Source of the DNA: CAZDCD01 sp964503885 | Lineage (GTDB): Bacteria; Bacteroidota; Bacteroidia; Bacteroidales; UBA10428 | Length of the DNA stretch: 41,071 nucleotides | NCBI GenBank assembly: GCA_964503885.1 | Contig: CAZDCD010000034.1 | Span: 1 to 41,071 of the forward strand | Reading direction: 5' to 3' | Shown: one piece after another, positions 1 to 9,094 of the stretch | Layout of the letters: each line of letters starts with the position of its first letter | How positions within the stretch are numbered: position 1 is the first letter of the stretch | Translations under genes and position numbers: made by a program | Notes under the pieces: model-generated | What the model was told of the DNA's origin: nothing | Database searches by the model: none | What the model saw: only the letters and a program-made list of their open reading frames with translations

Positions 1-122
1 AAATCCAGTTGTCTGCGCCTGTATAACATTGCGTATTACTCGTTACTATGTCACTTGTCACTTTTCCGGATCCAGCATCGATCATACATATAAATATCGA
101 AAACTGAACCTGCTTCCCATCA
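1..122. other. Non-coding left edge
   Basis: This is the sequence between the left edge of the window and the stop codon of the FtsX-like permease, which reads leftward. I see no convincing open frame, hairpin or promoter box in it. Confidence 0.4.
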
Positions 123-2519
123 TTATTCATACTTCAAGGCATCCACCGGGTTCATGTTCGACGAGCGGATGGCCTGTATGCTCACCGTAAGTATGGCGAT
201 AAGGACAGCAATAACTCCTGCAACTAGGAATATCCAAGGACTGAGATTGATCCTCACTGAGAAAAAGCTCAGCAACAGCCTGGAAAAATACCATCCCAGG
301 GGTAATCCCAGAATACAGGCAACAATTACCCATTTCAGAAAAGCTTTCATCAGCATGTATGCAATCCGGACCGAGGTCGCCCCGTTTGTTTTCCGTATCC
401 CTATTTCCTTAATACGCTGGCTGGCTGAAAAACTTGCCAGGCCGAACAATCCGATGCATGCAATGAGAATAGCGATAAGGCTGAAAAATAACGACGTATT
501 GTTGAGTGTTTCAATGAACATCAGATTAGTCCTGTCGGTCAATTCATCAAACCGCTGGTACCTGAAGGGCAGTCCGGGTGCAAAAAGGGCAAATTTTTCT
601 TCCAGAAACTTGATCAGTCCATCATAATCCATGGTCTTATACCTGACAGTCAGAAAATTCCATACAGGCACCCACATGCACATCACCAGGGGTTCAATTT
701 TCTTCGAAACTTCGGCCACGCTGAAATCCTTAACCACACCAATCACCTTTCCGCTGCCATACTGCCATGCGAACTGTTTTCCTATGGGATTATCCCAGTT
801 CAGTTCTTTTACCGCCGCCTCATTAAGAATAAAAGCACCCGTACGGTCGGAGCTGATCTCTCCCGAAAAGTTCCTGCCCCGGATCAGGGTAAGTCCATAG
901 GTTTCTATGAAATCTTCATCTACTGCGAGTACTGCCATATCAATGCCTTTGGAACCCATACCCTCAGGCATGACCTTGTGCACTTCTCCCCCCGATCCGA
1001 TCAGAAAATGGGAGGCACTGGCACTCAAAATATCCGGGTTTTTCAAAAATTCTTCCTTAACCGCCCTGTAATTTTCCCTTAATGCTTCATCCCCACTAAA
1101 AATGGGTAAAATAATCTTGTTTTCCTTATCGTAACCGAGATCTTTATTCATCATATATTTCAGTTGCAGGTAGAATACAACCGACACCGAAATAAGAATA
1201 ACCGAAAGTGTATACTGAATGATGAACATCGCTTTCTGGCTAACCTGTCTTCTGCTACCTATCTTTAATCTGTCCTGTAAAACCGAGGCGGGAGTGATCC
1301 AGGCGAATGAGAATGCCGACACCGAACCCGTGAAAATGGCAATCAGCAACACAAGGATCAGCGCCCTGGAAATAAACCTGAAATTGAGCATCCAGTGAAC
1401 ATTAAGATAAATATTCAGCGTATGCTGGAAGAACGGTAATATAAGATACACCAGGTAAACCGATACAGGCAGGGTGAGTACAAGAATCAATAATGACTCA
1501 AATACGAACTGAAGATAAATGTGGGACCTTCCCGTACCGAAAGCTTTCTTTATGCCAATTTCCTTAGCCCTGAGCAGCAACCGGCCTGTGGTAAGGTTTA
1601 TAAAATTCACGCTTGATATGATCAGGATAAACAGGGCCAGACCCGCAAAAATATACACATAATTAATATTGCTGTAAAACTGCTCACCAAAATCCTGCTG
1701 TGAAAAAAGGTAGATACGGTTAAACTTCTGGAGCAGGTATTTCACCCTGTTGTGCATCTCAACAGGATAATTTAGCTGTACCATTTTTTCGAGATTCTTT
1801 TCGACCTCTTTATAATCGGTACCCTTCCTGAGTTTGATATAGGTGTCTACGGGCACATACGATGATTCAAAGTTCCAGTTTTCCCAAAGCCAGCCGGGCA
1901 TTTCACTGTTCTCACAGGTGATAAGGGTTGCATTGAATATAGAATTATCCGGAAAATCTTTGAATATACCTGTAACGGTATACTCTTTTCTGAGATAATA
2001 TCCGGTCACCCGAAGCCTTTTCCCAACCGGGTTTTCATCGTTGAATAATTTTTTTGCCGTCTTCCCGGAAATGATGATCGTATAGGGTTCGAGCAAAACG
2101 TTCTCCGAAGAACCTGTAATGAGCGGGCAACTGAAAATCTTGAAAAATCCCGGGTCAACAATATATGCTGTTTCCACAAACCTCTTTTCTGCATTTCCCT
2201 CTTCACTGACATATAAAGGTTCCCTCATTACCCGGGTATAGGATTCGACCTGAGGATAATTTTCTGCTATTTCATTCGCCTCAATTCCGTTGGTACCGAA
2301 AAATGTATGTGTGACATTGTCTCCCCTGACCCTTTTAATCACTTTATAGATCCTGTCGGTATCGTTATGAAAATTATCAAAGCTGAGGGAATAGTTTATG
2401 AATAAAAGGGCAATGATGCAGGAAGACAGTCCGATGGAAAAACTGACCACGTTCATCAGGGTGCTTAGCCTGTTCTTAAGTATATTCCTGAAAGCAATCG
2501 TTATAAATTGTCGAATCAT
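123..2519 (-). CDS. FtsX/MacB-like ABC transporter permease
   Basis: A 798-residue inner-membrane permease with the duplicated layout common in Bacteroidota: an N-terminal transmembrane helix (about residues 22-44), a first MacB-type periplasmic core domain, a first FtsX block of three helices around residues 285-405, another helix near 430, a second periplasmic domain, and a second FtsX block in the last 130 residues. The sequence IGIKKAFGTGRS in the first half and IGIRKTNGATS in the second are the paired cytoplasmic loops typical of FtsX permeases. The family works with a separate LolD/MacB-type ATPase in lipoprotein release, efflux or envelope signalling. No ATPase gene lies in the window, so the partner must be elsewhere or beyond the left edge. 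The substrate cannot be read from the sequence. It follows the transaldolase gene on the same strand across 167 bp that hold a strong hairpin. Confidence 0.9.
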   Translation of the reverse strand: MIRQFITIAFRNILKNRLSTLMNVVSFSIGLSSCIIALLFINYSLSFDNFHNDTDRIYKVIKRVRGDNVTHTFFGTNGIEANEIAENYPQVESYTRVMREPLYVSEEGNAEKRFVETAYIVDPGFFKIFSCPLITGSSENVLLEPYTIIISGKTAKKLFNDENPVGKRLRVTGYYLRKEYTVTGIFKDFPDNSIFNATLITCENSEMPGWLWENWNFESSYVPVDTYIKLRKGTDYKEVEKNLEKMVQLNYPVEMHNRVKYLLQKFNRIYLFSQQDFGEQFYSNINYVYIFAGLALFILIISSVNFINLTTGRLLLRAKEIGIKKAFGTGRSHIYLQFVFESLLILVLTLPVSVYLVYLILPFFQHTLNIYLNVHWMLNFRFISRALILVLLIAIFTGSVSAFSFAWITPASVLQDRLKIGSRRQVSQKAMFIIQYTLSVILISVSVVFYLQLKYMMNKDLGYDKENKIILPIFSGDEALRENYRAVKEEFLKNPDILSASASHFLIGSGGEVHKVMPEGMGSKGIDMAVLAVDEDFIETYGLTLIRGRNFSGEISSDRTGAFILNEAAVKELNWDNPIGKQFAWQYGSGKVIGVVKDFSVAEVSKKIEPLVMCMWVPVWNFLTVRYKTMDYDGLIKFLEEKFALFAPGLPFRYQRFDELTDRTNLMFIETLNNTSLFFSLIAILIACIGLFGLASFSASQRIKEIGIRKTNGATSVRIAYMLMKAFLKWVIVACILGLPLGWYFSRLLLSFFSVRINLSPWIFLVAGVIAVLIAILTVSIQAIRSSNMNPVDALKYE

Positions 2520-2571
2520 ACAGCCGTTGAAAGTGTGAAGGATACCGGTGCATCAGCACGGTTTATCCGGC

Positions 2572-2603
2572 TTGCTGTTTCCCCTGAAAAGGGGAAGCAG
2601 CAA
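2572..2603 (-). terminator. Hairpin after the transaldolase gene
   Basis: Two 14-base arms, TTGCTGTTTCCCCT and AGGGGAAGCAGCAA, are complementary apart from one T-G wobble and are separated by a GAAA loop. The hairpin lies just downstream of the transaldolase stop on the minus strand and before the permease start. There is no T-run after it, so it could be a processing or stabilising structure or a weak terminator. Confidence 0.45.
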
Positions 2604-2686
2604 CTGCATCCAAAGTAACTAAAAAAATGAATATTTAGTATGAACCGTGACTATAAAAATAACGATTCCCGGCTGTACGGAGTGAA

Positions 2687-3919
2687 TTACCCGATAATGC
2701 CTTCGATACGGGTATCGAGTTCTTTCTGATCGGAAGTGAATGATGCAAGTCCTGCGAGGTTGAGCAGGGTGTCGATGGCGGTTTTGCCTTGAGATATGGA
2801 TCGTGCCCAGCGCCCATGCACGGGTATTTTCCCGTCGTCACTGATTGTACTGAGTTCATCGGCTGTAAGTGTTGGGAACATATCACCGCATCCCGAAGCA
2901 GAAGCTCTTTCAACAAGCTCAGTAGCATCAGAAGGTGGATCTTTGTCGAGTTCCAATGCAAATTTCAGCTCATCATCTGAAATTTCCCATAATTTTTCCG
3001 TGTGCAGCGATTGCGGATCAGCAGAGGCAGCATACGTGACAAGAAAACTTTCCACGGTCTTCGGTGTAAAGTTTCCCATCAGGGTCTTCACCGCCTCCCC
3101 GGCAATTTTGACCGGTATGGTAATCACATCATTGCCCGCAAGCAGGTCGAGCTGATCAGCGCTCCTGATACTGGCGGCAATGAGCCTGGTATTGTATATG
3201 GCGTACTTTTTTACGATCTTCTGTGTCTCAAGAGTGGTTTTTTCCCCAAAATATTTTCCGTCACTCAGGTTATTATTCTTCATATAGGCGCCGATCCTTC
3301 CAAGAAATACGTTCACATAGTTGGGACGAGCTACCAGGGTCGCCAGCAGGTTTTGTCTTGCACTGAATCCCAGTGTAAAATTTACCGGTATACCCGCTTC
3401 ATGCAGTTTCCTGGCTCCGAGCAATCCTGTGGGAGTATACGGTACTTTGATGATAAAATGACCGGGATTTATTGAATAGAAGCGACGACCATAATCCACT
3501 ATTCCGTCCAGATCGTGGGCAAGATCGGTATGAAGCTCCACACTGACCTTACACCCGAAAATCCGGGATATGACAAGGCCATGACGGGCATTCAGGATAA
3601 AGGCAATTTCACGGATCTGATCTTTGATGTCGAGATCTTTAAGCGGTTTACCGGACTGTTCGATGAATGAATCATAAATTCCTTTCTGGATCTCTTTGTT
3701 TAGAAGGGTATTGTTGGTAGTAAGTCCCGACATTTCAGCCGACCAGTTGCTTAACGCATCATCGATATCACCCGTATCGAGCCAGAGCTCTGTCCCGCAA
3801 TTCTTCAGGCCTTGCCAGAAAGGGGAAGGCGAGACACTAGCTTTTCTGTGTTCCAGCTCTATATCACGAATAACAATCTTTTCGATATCCTTTTGAAGTG
3901 TAGCGTCTAATGTGTTCAT
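2687..3919 (-). CDS. Transaldolase-family protein
   Basis: A 410-residue protein with the transaldolase motifs in order: LWLDTGD at 45-51, GLTTNNTLL at 65-73, VSVELHTDLAHD at 125-136, IIKVPYTPTGLLG at 156-168 with Lys158 as the likely Schiff-base lysine, VNFTLGFSARQN at 179-190 and VNVFLGRIGAY at 202-212. Transaldolases transfer a dihydroxyacetone unit between sugar phosphates in the non-oxidative pentose phosphate pathway. This protein is longer than the classical enzymes (about 220-340 residues), the extra length being at both ends, so it is a divergent member and the exact substrate is open. The start ATG at 3919 lies 18 bp after the stop of the 92-residue gene upstream, so the two are probably co-transcribed. 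Confidence 0.82.
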   Translation of the reverse strand: MNTLDATLQKDIEKIVIRDIELEHRKASVSPSPFWQGLKNCGTELWLDTGDIDDALSNWSAEMSGLTTNNTLLNKEIQKGIYDSFIEQSGKPLKDLDIKDQIREIAFILNARHGLVISRIFGCKVSVELHTDLAHDLDGIVDYGRRFYSINPGHFIIKVPYTPTGLLGARKLHEAGIPVNFTLGFSARQNLLATLVARPNYVNVFLGRIGAYMKNNNLSDGKYFGEKTTLETQKIVKKYAIYNTRLIAASIRSADQLDLLAGNDVITIPVKIAGEAVKTLMGNFTPKTVESFLVTYAASADPQSLHTEKLWEISDDELKFALELDKDPPSDATELVERASASGCGDMFPTLTADELSTISDDGKIPVHGRWARSISQGKTAIDTLLNLAGLASFTSDQKELDTRIEGIIG

Positions 3920-3937
3920 AGCGTTTTTCTTAAATCC

Positions 3938-4216
3938 CTAAGTTTTTTGAATTTTAAGTGAATCCACCATTTTATCTTTGGTATACCTGGTGAGTTTTGT
4001 TATCTTGGCCTGATCGCGATAAAGCGGCGGAATGATCTGCCTGACTTCTTCTTTATTGTCCATATCGACCATCAGCCAGGCTTTATGTTTCCCGTCGTCA
4101 TAACCCCGTTGTAAATTTGATAAAAAATGAGAACCCGAATCGAGGAATACCTGTATTGCATGCAAGCATTCTACCCGGTTCTCGGAATGCGGAATTTCAA
4201 TAAAATGCATTGACAT
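3938..4216 (-). CDS. Small protein of unknown function
   Basis: A 92-residue soluble protein starting MSMHFIEIPHSENR. I do not recognise the family. The alternation of predicted strands and helices (a strand at the start, a helix near HAIQVFLDSG, a central strand AWLMVDMD, then NKEEVRQIIPPL) would fit a single ferredoxin-like alpha/beta domain of the kind seen in small dimeric proteins. It has no signal peptide or membrane segment. It lies 18 bp upstream of the transaldolase gene on the same strand, so it may be expressed with it. No role is assigned. Confidence 0.65.
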   Translation of the reverse strand: MSMHFIEIPHSENRVECLHAIQVFLDSGSHFLSNLQRGYDDGKHKAWLMVDMDNKEEVRQIIPPLYRDQAKITKLTRYTKDKMVDSLKIQKT

Positions 4217-4444
4217 GACGTTTAAATTTTAACGAATACTTTGTAATTTAATCCATTACGAATACCATAGTTAAAATTAGTACTTGTTTAGATTAATTAC
4301 AAATAACTACACCTATTTCTCCTGAATCCTGATATTATTCATGTCAGGCTTGTTAACCGTGCATGTCAACCACCCCGGAATACTTTTCCTCATGCTTTCG
4401 GAGTATTGCGTTGGTATTGCAGCTAATGCATTGTAAAACACATA

Positions 4445-4945
4445 TCACATAGCCTGTTTTTCATGCATCATCGGGTTGGTATCGGTATTCCATATTTCAA
4501 CCTTCACCTTCAGCGAGCCGTCTTTCTGTTTCTCCCATATGGTCAGGTACTTGCCCTGATCATTCACTGGCTCGTTCATTCCGGGTATCGTCAGTGTGAT
4601 CTTGTACGTACCGATCTCGGTACAGAGATCATTGCAAGGGATGACTTTAGTAATATTGGTTTCAAACGTTGTTACCTTTGTGCCTGATTTCATCATCTCA
4701 TCGTTCGATTTTCTCAGGGCCTCGATACCCTGTAACATTTGGCCATTATTGGGCAATGAAATGGCGTCGCTGGTATAAAAACTCAGTGACTTTTCACTAT
4801 TGCCTTCCACCATGGCCTGGGCCATTTCTTTATTGATCTTTTCGATTTTTGCTTTGCATTCTTCTGCTTTCTGTGAATATGCAGTCGAACCAGTGAACAG
4901 GATGGCAAAAAATACCAGGCCTGATTTTAGTTTTTTTGTTTTCAT
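4445..4945 (-). CDS. Secreted NTF2/SnoaL-like (DUF4440-type) protein
   Basis: A 166-residue protein with an N-terminal signal peptide: basic MKTKKLK, a hydrophobic stretch, and a probable cleavage after AYS near residue 25. The remainder looks like an SnoaL/DUF4440 cone-shaped domain: an N-terminal helix (ECKAKIEKINKEMAQAM), the segment SLSFYTSDAISLPNNGQ, then LQGIEALRKSNDEMM, and a final strand region with YLTIWEKQKDGSLKV. Related proteins are often annotated as ketosteroid-isomerase-like, but most have no known reaction and I see no reliable catalytic residue. It is transcribed away from the SDR gene at 5191, and another exported NTF2-like protein lies on the far side of that gene. Confidence 0.75.
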   Translation of the reverse strand: MKTKKLKSGLVFFAILFTGSTAYSQKAEECKAKIEKINKEMAQAMVEGNSEKSLSFYTSDAISLPNNGQMLQGIEALRKSNDEMMKSGTKVTTFETNITKVIPCNDLCTEIGTYKITLTIPGMNEPVNDQGKYLTIWEKQKDGSLKVKVEIWNTDTNPMMHEKQAM

Positions 4946-5138
4946 AACGGTTTGGTTAAGGTTTTAATGGTTAAGCACTAAAATTCCACTAAAATTAAAA
5001 ACAACCGAACACGCATTTTGATCAAAAAAAAAATAAACTATTCGGCATCTTTTATCCTTAAAAATACATGCATAAATGACCTGCGTGCCGGAGCCTTTTT
5101 CAGGGTATTTTTCATTTCAACCATTTTCATGTTCAAAT

Positions 5139-5153
5139 GTTATTTTTAATAAC
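5139..5153. promoter_or_regulatory. Inverted repeat upstream of the SDR gene
   Basis: GTTATT and AATAAC form a perfect 6-bp inverted repeat around TTT, 38 bp before the ATG at 5191. It overlaps a TATTTTTA sequence that resembles a Bacteroidota -7 box, so it could be an operator. The short AT-rich repeat could also arise by chance. Confidence 0.25.
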
Positions 5154-5190
5154 CAGTTGATCTAAATGTTTACCCATAAATTTTACCATT

Positions 5191-6111
5191 ATGCAAACCA
5201 TACTCGGGGGAAGCGGTACTATCGGCAATGAACTGGCAAAAGCGCTGACCCGTTATACCAGCGACATCCGGATAGTAAGCCGGAATCCCAGAAAAGTAAA
5301 TAAAAACGATGACCTGATGCCGGCAGACCTGACCGACCGCAATGAAGTTTTCAGGGCGGTTGATGGTTCCGAAGTGGTATATGTTACCATCGGATTTGAA
5401 TATAAAATCAAAGTCTGGAGGGAAAAATGGCCCTCTTTCATGTCAAATGTCATTGACGCATGTAAGAATTACGGCTCGAAGCTGGTATTCTTCGATAATA
5501 TCTACATGTACGACAGGAATCATCTTACGGACATGACCGAAGAAACACCGGTAAATCCGTCGAGTAAAAAAGGACGGGTAAGGGCACAAGTGGCGGAGAT
5601 GATCACCCGTGAATTTGGAAAAGGTGAACTCACCGCACTGATTGCAAGATCGGCCGACTTTTACGGACCGCATAACCCAAACAGTGTACTGGTAATCACC
5701 GTGTTTAATAACCTGAAGAAAGATAAACCAGCAAACTGGTTTGCCGGAGTAAACCATATCCACAATTATACCTATACTCCCGATGCAGGATTAGCAACGG
5801 CAATGCTCGGAAATACACCCGATGCATACGGCCAGGTATGGCATTTGCCATCTTCCGGCGGTAAGCTCACGGGTAAACAATGGATTGAACTGATTGCGGG
5901 GGAAATGAACAAAAAACCAAGGTATATGGCAGTTCCTCTATGGATGATAAGCCTTATGGGACTTTTCTCACCCATAATGAAAGAGCTGAGGGAAATGGCA
6001 TACCAGTATGACAGGGACTATTTTTTCAACAGCGCAAAATTTGAAAAGAAATTCAAATTCAAACCCATAGAGGAATTGACCGCTATAAGGGAAATCACAA
6101 AAAGCCTCTGA
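5191..6111 (+). CDS. Extended-SDR NAD(P)-dependent epimerase/dehydratase-like protein
   Basis: A 306-residue protein that begins almost directly with the dinucleotide-binding glycine motif GGSGTIG (residues 6-12), as in extended short-chain dehydrogenases. Further family features are DLTDRNEVFRAVDGSEVVY, where a sugar-epimerase Rossmann fold has its acidic residue and strand 4, and a C-terminal substrate domain with HIHNYTYTPDAG. The usual YxxxK catalytic pair is not obvious after the FFDNIYMYD strand, where the sequence reads NPSSKKGRVRAQ, so it may act on an unusual substrate or be non-canonical. No signal peptide, so cytoplasmic. It converges on the next gene with only 2 bp between stop codons. 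The substrate is unknown. Confidence 0.8.
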   Translation: MQTILGGSGTIGNELAKALTRYTSDIRIVSRNPRKVNKNDDLMPADLTDRNEVFRAVDGSEVVYVTIGFEYKIKVWREKWPSFMSNVIDACKNYGSKLVFFDNIYMYDRNHLTDMTEETPVNPSSKKGRVRAQVAEMITREFGKGELTALIARSADFYGPHNPNSVLVITVFNNLKKDKPANWFAGVNHIHNYTYTPDAGLATAMLGNTPDAYGQVWHLPSSGGKLTGKQWIELIAGEMNKKPRYMAVPLWMISLMGLFSPIMKELREMAYQYDRDYFFNSAKFEKKFKFKPIEELTAIREITKSL

Positions 6112-6113
6112 AA

Positions 6114-6590
6114 TTAAAACATCGGGTGATCGTTCGCTGCCGAATCGGGTATTTCCTGGATCACATCCCAGTGTTCGGCTATTTTTCCCCGATCGATCCT
6201 GAAGATATCCACAATGGCTGCCGGCTTTGATCTGAGGGTGCCCTTACTATGCAGGTATACAAGATCCCCGTCGGCACCTATATGACGAATATCCACCGTA
6301 TCTTTCGGGGCATCCTTGAACCATATTGCCGCTGCCTTCTTCAGGGCTTTCCTTCCATCGGCCAAACCGGGATTATGCTGTATGTAATCGTTTGCAATAT
6401 ACTCATCGATTACTGTGGTATCTTTATCCCCGAATAATGCCTGGTAAAAATCGGCCACCATTTTTTTATTTGCTTCGAGCTGTTGCATTTTGGTTTCGCA
6501 TTCAGAAGTTGCCATTATGGTGGTCTGCCTACATCCGGCAATGAACATGGAGACCGTTCCGATGATGAAGAGTATGTTTTTCATATTCAA
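6114..6590 (-). CDS. SnoaL-like lipoprotein
   Basis: A 158-residue lipoprotein with lipobox FIAGC (Cys20) after a hydrophobic helix. The mature part is an SnoaL/ester-cyclase-like NTF2 domain: NKKMVADFYQALFGDKD, then YIANDYIQHNPGLADGRKAL, HSKGTLRSKPAAIVDIFRI and GKIAEHWDVIQEI. The QHNP and EHWD segments are typical of the SnoaL-like polyketide-cyclase group. Members exported as lipoproteins are common in Bacteroidota, but few have a known reaction. ATG codons at residues 1 and 3 could both start the protein. The gene is convergent with the SDR gene. Confidence 0.8.
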   Translation of the reverse strand: MNMKNILFIIGTVSMFIAGCRQTTIMATSECETKMQQLEANKKMVADFYQALFGDKDTTVIDEYIANDYIQHNPGLADGRKALKKAAAIWFKDAPKDTVDIRHIGADGDLVYLHSKGTLRSKPAAIVDIFRIDRGKIAEHWDVIQEIPDSAANDHPMF

Positions 6591-6810
6591 TATTTTAATA
6601 ATTCCTGATCACAATGCATTCCGGCAATAACCCGGGAAAAACTGGTGTTTAAGTCAGCTACCGGTATTTTGATACTATAGGAATAAACAATCTTATGCTG
6701 TACTTTGTTTTTTAGTAAGATGTTATTGTATTTGAAATCTTTAGTCTGAATATTGCCATTTTAAAAAACCTATTCAAACCGTTACGCAATAGTTATAGAA
6801 CCTGCAATCC

Positions 6811-7515
6811 ATGGAGAAAGTCCTGATAATTGAAGACGACAAGGATCTGGCCGACCTGATCAGCATTCATCTTGCAGATCTTGAGTTTGAATCCGATCAT
6901 GCGTGCGACGGAAGGGAAGGTCTGCTTAAAGCCCTGAACAACAGCTACAAGCTCATAATTCTCGATATAAGGCTCCCCGGTCTTGACGGCTTTGAGATCT
7001 GCAAAAAAATACGTCTCGAAAAAAATAGTACTCCCCTCTTAATGGTTACCTCAAAATCTGAAGAAATCGACAAAATACTCGGACTCGAGATCGGGGCCGA
7101 TGATTACATTACCAAACCATTCAGCATCAGGGAACTGATAGCCAGGATCAAAGCAGTGCTCCGGAGAAGCGAAATTTCAAACCGGAAGGAGGACGTAAAT
7201 GAAGATCGTGCCATCACCTATGAAAATTTTCATATTGACGTAGGAAAGCGCATTGTCGAGGTTCATGGAAAACGGCATGAATTGTCCCCTAAAGAGTTCG
7301 ATCTGCTTGTATTACTGGCTTCAAATCCCGGAAAAACATACACCCGTCTGCAACTGCTGAATAGTGTGTGGGGATTTAATTTCGAAGGATTTGACCATAC
7401 GGTGAATTCACACATTAACAGGTTGCGATCGAAGATCGAACGCGACATGAACCAGCCGGAGTTTATTCTTACCACATGGGGCGTGGGCTATAAATTTAAA
7501 GAAATATCAGAATAA
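6811..7515 (+). CDS. OmpR/PhoB-type response regulator
   Basis: A 234-residue two-component regulator. The receiver domain (about residues 1-120) shows the acidic pair E8-D9, the phosphoacceptor Asp52 in LIILDIRLPG, Thr80 in MVTSK and Lys102 in ITKPF. The C-terminal winged-helix DNA-binding domain (about 133-232) contains ELSPKEFDLLVLLASNPG and the recognition-helix region FDHTVNSHINRLRSKIE. The partner kinase follows after 10 bp, so the pair is an operon. A 220-bp divergent intergenic region separates it from the SnoaL-like lipoprotein gene. Its targets cannot be told from the sequence; the downstream lipoprotein genes are candidates. Confidence 0.95.
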   Translation: MEKVLIIEDDKDLADLISIHLADLEFESDHACDGREGLLKALNNSYKLIILDIRLPGLDGFEICKKIRLEKNSTPLLMVTSKSEEIDKILGLEIGADDYITKPFSIRELIARIKAVLRRSEISNRKEDVNEDRAITYENFHIDVGKRIVEVHGKRHELSPKEFDLLVLLASNPGKTYTRLQLLNSVWGFNFEGFDHTVNSHINRLRSKIERDMNQPEFILTTWGVGYKFKEISE

Positions 7516-7525
7516 CCCTCATTGC

Positions 7526-9004
7526 ATGAAGAACAGCAAAACAAAAAGATTTAACCGGCTGTACTGGCAGATCTCTGCGATTTTTCTTATGGTACTAATC
7601 GTTTATGCTGCAATCACGTTATATATTGCTGTCAGAGCCGCCCGAAATTATGCCATGGAGGTCAACCAGAAACTGAACCGGGAACTGGCCAGAAGCATGG
7701 TCGATGTCATCAAACCCGATTTCAGGAACGGAACGGTCAACCAGGAGGCCCTGGCGGACATCATGCACTCAATGATGGTGATAAATCCGAGCGTTGAGGT
7801 CTACCTGCTCGATACTGAAGGCAATATCCTGAGTTATGTGGCACCGGAAAAGGTGGTAAAGCTGAAAAAAGTGTCTCTCAGTCCTATCAGAGAATTTCTT
7901 AAAGGTCCGGAGCAGAATGTTATCCTGGGTGATGATCCACGAAACCCCGGGGAAAAAAAGATTTTTTCGGCGACCCGTGTAACCGAGGACGGCAGGCTCA
8001 CAGGATATATTTATATTGTGCTTGCCAGCCAGGAGTATGTCTCAAAATCGCAAATGGTGCTTGGTAGCTATATTCTTGGGATCTCCATAAAATCGATCAT
8101 TGCCATATTCGTGGTATCGGCGCTGGTAGGACTGATAGCCCTGTGGTACCTGACCAAAAAGCTGAACCTGATCATTCAGGGAATTCAACGGTTTAAGTCG
8201 GGCAACCTGGATACACGGATACCGGTCGCCGGAAACAATGAGCTTGACAACATAGGCCTGGTATTTAATGAAATGGCTGGTACTATCGAGAAGAATATAA
8301 AAGAACTGCAGGGCATTGATGAATTGCGTAAAGAGCTTATCAGCAATATATCACATGATCTCAGAACCCCGGTGGCATCTATTCAGGGATATGCTGAGAC
8401 CTTGCTGCTGAAAGCCGATCAGATCGACAAAACCGATCGTGAAAAGTATGCGCAGATCATCATGAATAGCAGTGAAAAGCTTAAGATCCTGGTTGAAGAA
8501 CTCTTTGAACTTACGAAACTTCAGACCAACCAGATACAATTAAGGAAGGAACCGTTTTCCATTTCAGAGTTGATATCCGACGTGGCCAACAAATTCAGGA
8601 TCATCTCGCAAAAGAAAGGAATAAGTATCAACACATTCATTTCTAAAGATATACCTACCGTTGAAGCCGACATATCACTGATCGACCGCGTGCTGCAGAA
8701 CCTTATTGACAATGCCATAAAATTCTGCAGGGAGGGTGATTTTATCAACATTGAGCTGGCCCTCTCATCTCCCGGCCAGGTTAAAATTACCATTGCCGAT
8801 TCCGGAGAAGGAATAAGCAATGACGATCTTCCGTATATATTTGAGCGCTATTTTAAAGGACAACATTACAGTGAGAGCACAGGACTCGGTCTGGCCATCG
8901 TAAAAAAGATCATCGATCTCCACCATTCGGAAATCAAGGTATCCAGCAATCCGGGTAAAGGCACCACATTCACTTTTCAGCTACCCGTGGCCCATGTGGC
9001 CTGA
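7526..9004 (+). CDS. Membrane sensor histidine kinase
   Basis: A 492-residue kinase, partner of the regulator 10 bp upstream. Transmembrane helices are at about 15-36 and 188-209 and enclose an extracytoplasmic sensor domain of about 150 residues with no motif I recognise. A HAMP linker follows (about 210-262), then the HisKA dimerisation helix with the phosphorylated His277 in LISNISHDLRTPVASIQ. The HATPase domain shows the N box QNLIDNAIKFC, G1 DSGEGI and G2 STGLGLAIVKKI. All kinase motifs are intact. The signal sensed is unknown. Because the next plus-strand genes encode a lipoprotein and periplasmic methionine-sulfoxide repair, an envelope or oxidative-stress signal is possible but only inferred. 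Confidence 0.94.
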   Translation: MKNSKTKRFNRLYWQISAIFLMVLIVYAAITLYIAVRAARNYAMEVNQKLNRELARSMVDVIKPDFRNGTVNQEALADIMHSMMVINPSVEVYLLDTEGNILSYVAPEKVVKLKKVSLSPIREFLKGPEQNVILGDDPRNPGEKKIFSATRVTEDGRLTGYIYIVLASQEYVSKSQMVLGSYILGISIKSIIAIFVVSALVGLIALWYLTKKLNLIIQGIQRFKSGNLDTRIPVAGNNELDNIGLVFNEMAGTIEKNIKELQGIDELRKELISNISHDLRTPVASIQGYAETLLLKADQIDKTDREKYAQIIMNSSEKLKILVEELFELTKLQTNQIQLRKEPFSISELISDVANKFRIISQKKGISINTFISKDIPTVEADISLIDRVLQNLIDNAIKFCREGDFINIELALSSPGQVKITIADSGEGISNDDLPYIFERYFKGQHYSESTGLGLAIVKKIIDLHHSEIKVSSNPGKGTTFTFQLPVAHVA

Positions 9005-9094
9005 AAAAGTTTACAAAAAGTTTATTTTTCTGTGATATTCCTGTGACATACATGAGTGACCTTTGTACGGTAATCACTTAATACCTTAATAATC

